From Streptosporangium sp. NBC_01756 (GTDB lineage: Bacteria > Actinomycetota > Actinomycetes > Streptosporangiales > Streptosporangiaceae): a stretch of DNA of 64,000 nucleotides. Of this stretch, positions 61,689 to 64,000 are shown piece by piece; position 1 is the stretch's first letter, and each line of letters opens with the position of its first letter. The stretch lies in assembly GCF_035917975.1 (NCBI RefSeq), contig NZ_CP109130.1, positions 8,432,001 through 8,496,000 of the forward strand, read 5' to 3'. The position numbers were made by a program, and so were the translations under genes. Under the pieces are notes generated by a model. That model ran no database searches and was not told where the DNA came from. It saw nothing but the letters and a program-made list of their open reading frames with translations.

Positions 61689-62210
61689 ATGTCGACTCGG
61701 GAAGGTGTCGTCCGGCCGGCCGGAGCCGGGGACCTCGATCGCATAGCCGAGATCTTCTCCCACTACGTCATCAGCGGTGTCAGCACCTTCGAAGAGGTTC
61801 CGCCGGTCGTCGAGCACTGGCGGCAGCGGCTCGACGACCTGGCGGACCGCCGGTTGCCGTTCCTGGTCGCGGAGGTGGGCGGAGAGGTGATCGGCTATGC
61901 CTACGCGGGGCCATGGCGGCCCAAGCCCGCCTATCGGCACACCGTCGAGGACACCATCTACCTCGCCCCCGGCTGGACCGGCCGGGGGTGGGGGCGTGCC
62001 CTGCTCGGTGCCCTGCTGGCCGGGTGCGCGCACACCGGGGTGCGGCAGGTGATCGCGGTCATCGCCGACACCGGTGACGACGCCTCGGTCGCGCTGCACC
62101 GCGCGTTCGGGTTCACGCACGCGGGCCGGCTCGGCGGTGTCGGCCACAAGCACGGCCGCTGGATCGACACGACACTCATGCAGTGCGACCTCACGCCGGC
62201 CGGTGACTGA
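61689..62210 (+). CDS. GNAT acetyltransferase, phosphinothricin acetyltransferase type
   Basis: 173 aa, close in layout to the Pat/Bar and YncA/MddA group: VRPAGAGDLDRIAEIFSHYV at the start, GYAYAGPWRPKPAYRHTVEDTIYL and APGWTGRGWGRALLGALL (acetyl-CoA loop), then HRAFGFTHAGRLGGVGHKHGRWIDT. These enzymes acetylate phosphinothricin, methionine sulfoximine or sulfone. GGAAGGA precedes ATG, 17 bases after the LLM stop, so it may share that operon. Confidence 0.9.
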   Translation: MSTREGVVRPAGAGDLDRIAEIFSHYVISGVSTFEEVPPVVEHWRQRLDDLADRRLPFLVAEVGGEVIGYAYAGPWRPKPAYRHTVEDTIYLAPGWTGRGWGRALLGALLAGCAHTGVRQVIAVIADTGDDASVALHRAFGFTHAGRLGGVGHKHGRWIDTTLMQCDLTPAGD

Positions 62211-62399
62211 TACCCGCCCGCCTCCGCCGCGCCGCCGACGCCCGAAGCGGCGGGATGAGATCATCGCCTCCCGCCCGGGAGTGCTTCTGGGATGCCCAGG
62301 GGCTCGGGCGGCCGTGCGCTGCCGGCCGTAAGGCGGGCTCCCGTGCCCGTTCCGGAACCCCACCGGGCCGTATAGGAGAGAGAGCGATCAAGCCGGAAA

Positions 62400-62437
62400 T
62401 TTTTGCGTGATACGAATATTTTCTGATCACGAAAAAA
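62400..62437. promoter_or_regulatory. Inverted repeat in the promoter of the TetR gene at 62455
   Basis: TTTTTGCGTGAT (62400-62411) and ATCACGAAAAAA (62426-62437) are complementary except for one position. It is an AT-rich island 18 bases before the start, so a likely autoregulatory operator. Confidence 0.55.
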
Positions 62438-62454
62438 TTGCTAGAGTGGTCGTC

Positions 62455-63084
62455 ATGAGCACCGAAGACGGCGAGCGCGTAGGACTGCGGGAGCGTAAAA
62501 AGCAGGAGACCCGCACCGCATTGAGCTGGGCGACCATCCGCCTCACTGTGGAGCGCGGGCTGGACAACGTCCGGGTGGAGGACATCGCCGCCGAAGTCGG
62601 CGTCTCCCCCCGCACCTTCAACAACTACTTCTCCAGCAAGGCCGAGGCGATCGCCGACCGGCACCTCGAGCGAGCCCGGCGGATCGCGGCGGAGCTGCGC
62701 GCCCGGCCGGCGACCGAACCGCTCTGGGAGTCGATCACCAACGCGGCGCTGGCGCAGTTCACGCTGGGGCAGGAGGCCGAAAAGGAGAGCACGCTGGAGC
62801 AGCGATGGCTCGCCGGGGTCCGTCTGATGGTCACCGAGCCGTCTCTGCAGGGCGAGTTCTTCAAGGCCAACGCGGCCGCCGAGGCCGAGTTCGCCGCCGC
62901 GATCGCCGAGCGCACCGGCACCGACGTCGCCCGCGACCTGTACCCGCGGCTGGTGGCCGGCACGGTCGGGAGCGCCATCGCGGTGACGATGGAACAGTGG
63001 CTGCGCGCCGACCCGCCCGTCTCGATCGTGCCGCTGCTGCGCGATGCGCTCCGCCAGATCGCCGCAGGGCTGCCCATTCCCTGA
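62455..63084 (+). CDS. TetR-family regulator
   Basis: 209 aa. Helix-turn-helix at about 12-60 (RKKQETRTALSWATIRLTVE, VEDIAAEVGVSPRTFNNYF), followed by a C-terminal domain like that of mycofactocin/antibiotic-efflux type repressors. ATG 62455 follows the operator-like repeat. The FAD monooxygenase begins 86 bases after its stop in the same direction and is the probable target. Confidence 0.9.
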   Translation: MSTEDGERVGLRERKKQETRTALSWATIRLTVERGLDNVRVEDIAAEVGVSPRTFNNYFSSKAEAIADRHLERARRIAAELRARPATEPLWESITNAALAQFTLGQEAEKESTLEQRWLAGVRLMVTEPSLQGEFFKANAAAEAEFAAAIAERTGTDVARDLYPRLVAGTVGSAIAVTMEQWLRADPPVSIVPLLRDALRQIAAGLPIP

Positions 63085-63169
63085 TTCTCGGGCCCCCGGC
63101 CTGAACCCGATCCGATCAACCGGCGCCGCCGGTCGATCCGCCATGCCCTTATCCCCAAGGAGGACCGCC

Positions 63170-64000
63170 ATGTCCGTCGACGTGGTCATCGCCGGAGCCG
63201 GCCCGAACGGTCTGATGCTGGCCTGCGAACTGAGTCTGGCCGGAGTCCGGCCGGTGGTGCTGGAACGACTGCCCGGACGCACCGAGGAGAACCGGGCCAA
63301 CGGCCTGGTCGGCCAGGTGGTGCGGATGCTCGACCGCCGGGGCCTGTACGGACGCCTCAGCGACAGCAAGGAGCCGCCGCGACCGGGGCCGTCCTTCGTG
63401 TTCGGCGCGCTGCCGCTGGATCTGAGCACACTGGACGACAATCCGCTCTACGGGCTGCCGGTGCCGCAGCGCCGCGTCGAACAGGTCCTGGAGGAGCGCG
63501 CCATCGAGCTCGGCGTCGAGATCCGCCGAGGACACGAACTCACCGGACTGTCGCAGGACGACGACGCGGTCACCGCCGACATCGCCGGACCCACCGGCTC
63601 CTACCGGCTGCGTACCCGCTACCTGGTCGGAGCGGATGGCGGGCGCAGCCTGACGCGGAAGCTGTCGGGCATCGGCTTCCCCGGCGTGACCACGGACAAC
63701 ATGGTCTCCCGCACCGCGCACGCCACCGTTCCGGCCGCGATGATCGATCCGGTCACCGGTGGACTGAACCTGCCCGGCTACGGGGCCATCCCGCCGTTCA
63801 TGCACCACCGCACCGAGCGCGGGTTGTTCGTGTTCGCCCCGTTCCCCTCCCGCCCGACCGTGGTGAGCGCCACGGAGTGGGATCCGGCCGAGGCCGAGGG
63901 TGACGACCGGCCGCCGCTGACCCTGGACGAGTTGCGGGAGAGCGTCCGCCGGGTGCTCGGGGCCGACCTGCCGCTCGGCCCACCCGAAGGGCAGGGGCCG
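63170..64000 (+). CDS. FAD-dependent aromatic monooxygenase, 3' part missing (runs off right edge)
   Basis: 277 codons visible of a protein normally about 480-540 aa. N-terminal FAD dinucleotide motif VVIAGAGPNGLMLACELSLAG, then the ribose-contact LERL, NGLVGQVVRMLDRRGL, and the DG-type motif LVGADGGRSLTRK. This is the PheA/TfdB/PgaE-like hydroxylase family that acts on phenols, polyketides or, in resistance enzymes, rifamycin or tetracycline. AAGGAGG precedes ATG 63170. The substrate cannot be told from the part seen. Confidence 0.92.
   Translation, partial: MSVDVVIAGAGPNGLMLACELSLAGVRPVVLERLPGRTEENRANGLVGQVVRMLDRRGLYGRLSDSKEPPRPGPSFVFGALPLDLSTLDDNPLYGLPVPQRRVEQVLEERAIELGVEIRRGHELTGLSQDDDAVTADIAGPTGSYRLRTRYLVGADGGRSLTRKLSGIGFPGVTTDNMVSRTAHATVPAAMIDPVTGGLNLPGYGAIPPFMHHRTERGLFVFAPFPSRPTVVSATEWDPAEAEGDDRPPLTLDELRESVRRVLGADLPLGPPEGQGP

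Overview
The window is high-GC DNA (GC-rich third codon positions, frequent GTG/TTG starts, GGAGG-type ribosome sites) from an actinomycete. The gene families (mycothiol-type DinB, F420-type LLM oxidoreductase, Rv1733c/Acg/DevR-DevS families, SPPY/NPPY-type PrmC relative, pentapeptide protein, DUF5996) fit Streptomyces/Streptosporangium-like bacteria; Streptosporangiaceae is my best guess, by inference only. No rRNA, complete tRNA, CRISPR array, IS element or prophage was found. The only recombination gene is one orphan tyrosine recombinase.

Layout. 0-11 kb: housekeeping and accessory genes, namely a PLP decarboxylase cut by the left edge, a deaminase, a penicillin-binding protein, an acyltransferase, a recombinase-TetR pair, a MOSC protein, a GNAT, a winged-helix protein and a MetE-like protein. 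11-20 kb: an Erm-type 23S rRNA methyltransferase with an apparent leader-peptide/attenuator region and a WhiB7-like promoter; a secreted CBM2-rhamnogalacturonan lyase; a LysE exporter; small membrane proteins; and a HelD/HelR-like RNA polymerase-recycling helicase divergent from a TetR regulator across a perfect 30-bp palindrome. Thus two antibiotic-response type loci lie within 8 kb. 20-23.3 kb: a DUF5996 protein and a beta-helix protein.

23.5-48 kb: the main feature, a DosR/DevR-type hypoxia-dormancy island. It holds a DevR response regulator with the DosR residues D54/T82/K104, a DevS-like GAF-GAF kinase, five tandem-domain universal stress proteins, four CBS-domain proteins (two with BON domains), an Acg-family nitroreductase, an Rv1733c-like membrane protein, a phosphoribosyltransferase-dienelactone hydrolase fusion, an XRE-PPOX protein with an alcohol dehydrogenase, a ferredoxin-reductase-like flavoprotein, malic enzyme and FtsH. 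Nearly every intergenic region in it carries sequences like GGGACTTTCGGCCCT, usually as two boxes in inverted orientation with centres about 21-24 bp apart. An NDH-2, an MFS transporter and a small HTH protein sit inside the island without such boxes. The genes would together remodel redox balance, proteostasis and nucleotide-sensing on oxygen or respiratory stress.

48-52 kb: a remnant-looking polysaccharide locus (glycosyltransferase, amputated asparagine synthase, flippase, methyltransferase). 52-64 kb: short operons with local regulators, including an arginase-GNAT fusion next to a TetR gene with a large nested operator, a TetR/NmrA-like/LLM/GNAT group, and a TetR followed by an FAD monooxygenase cut by the right edge.
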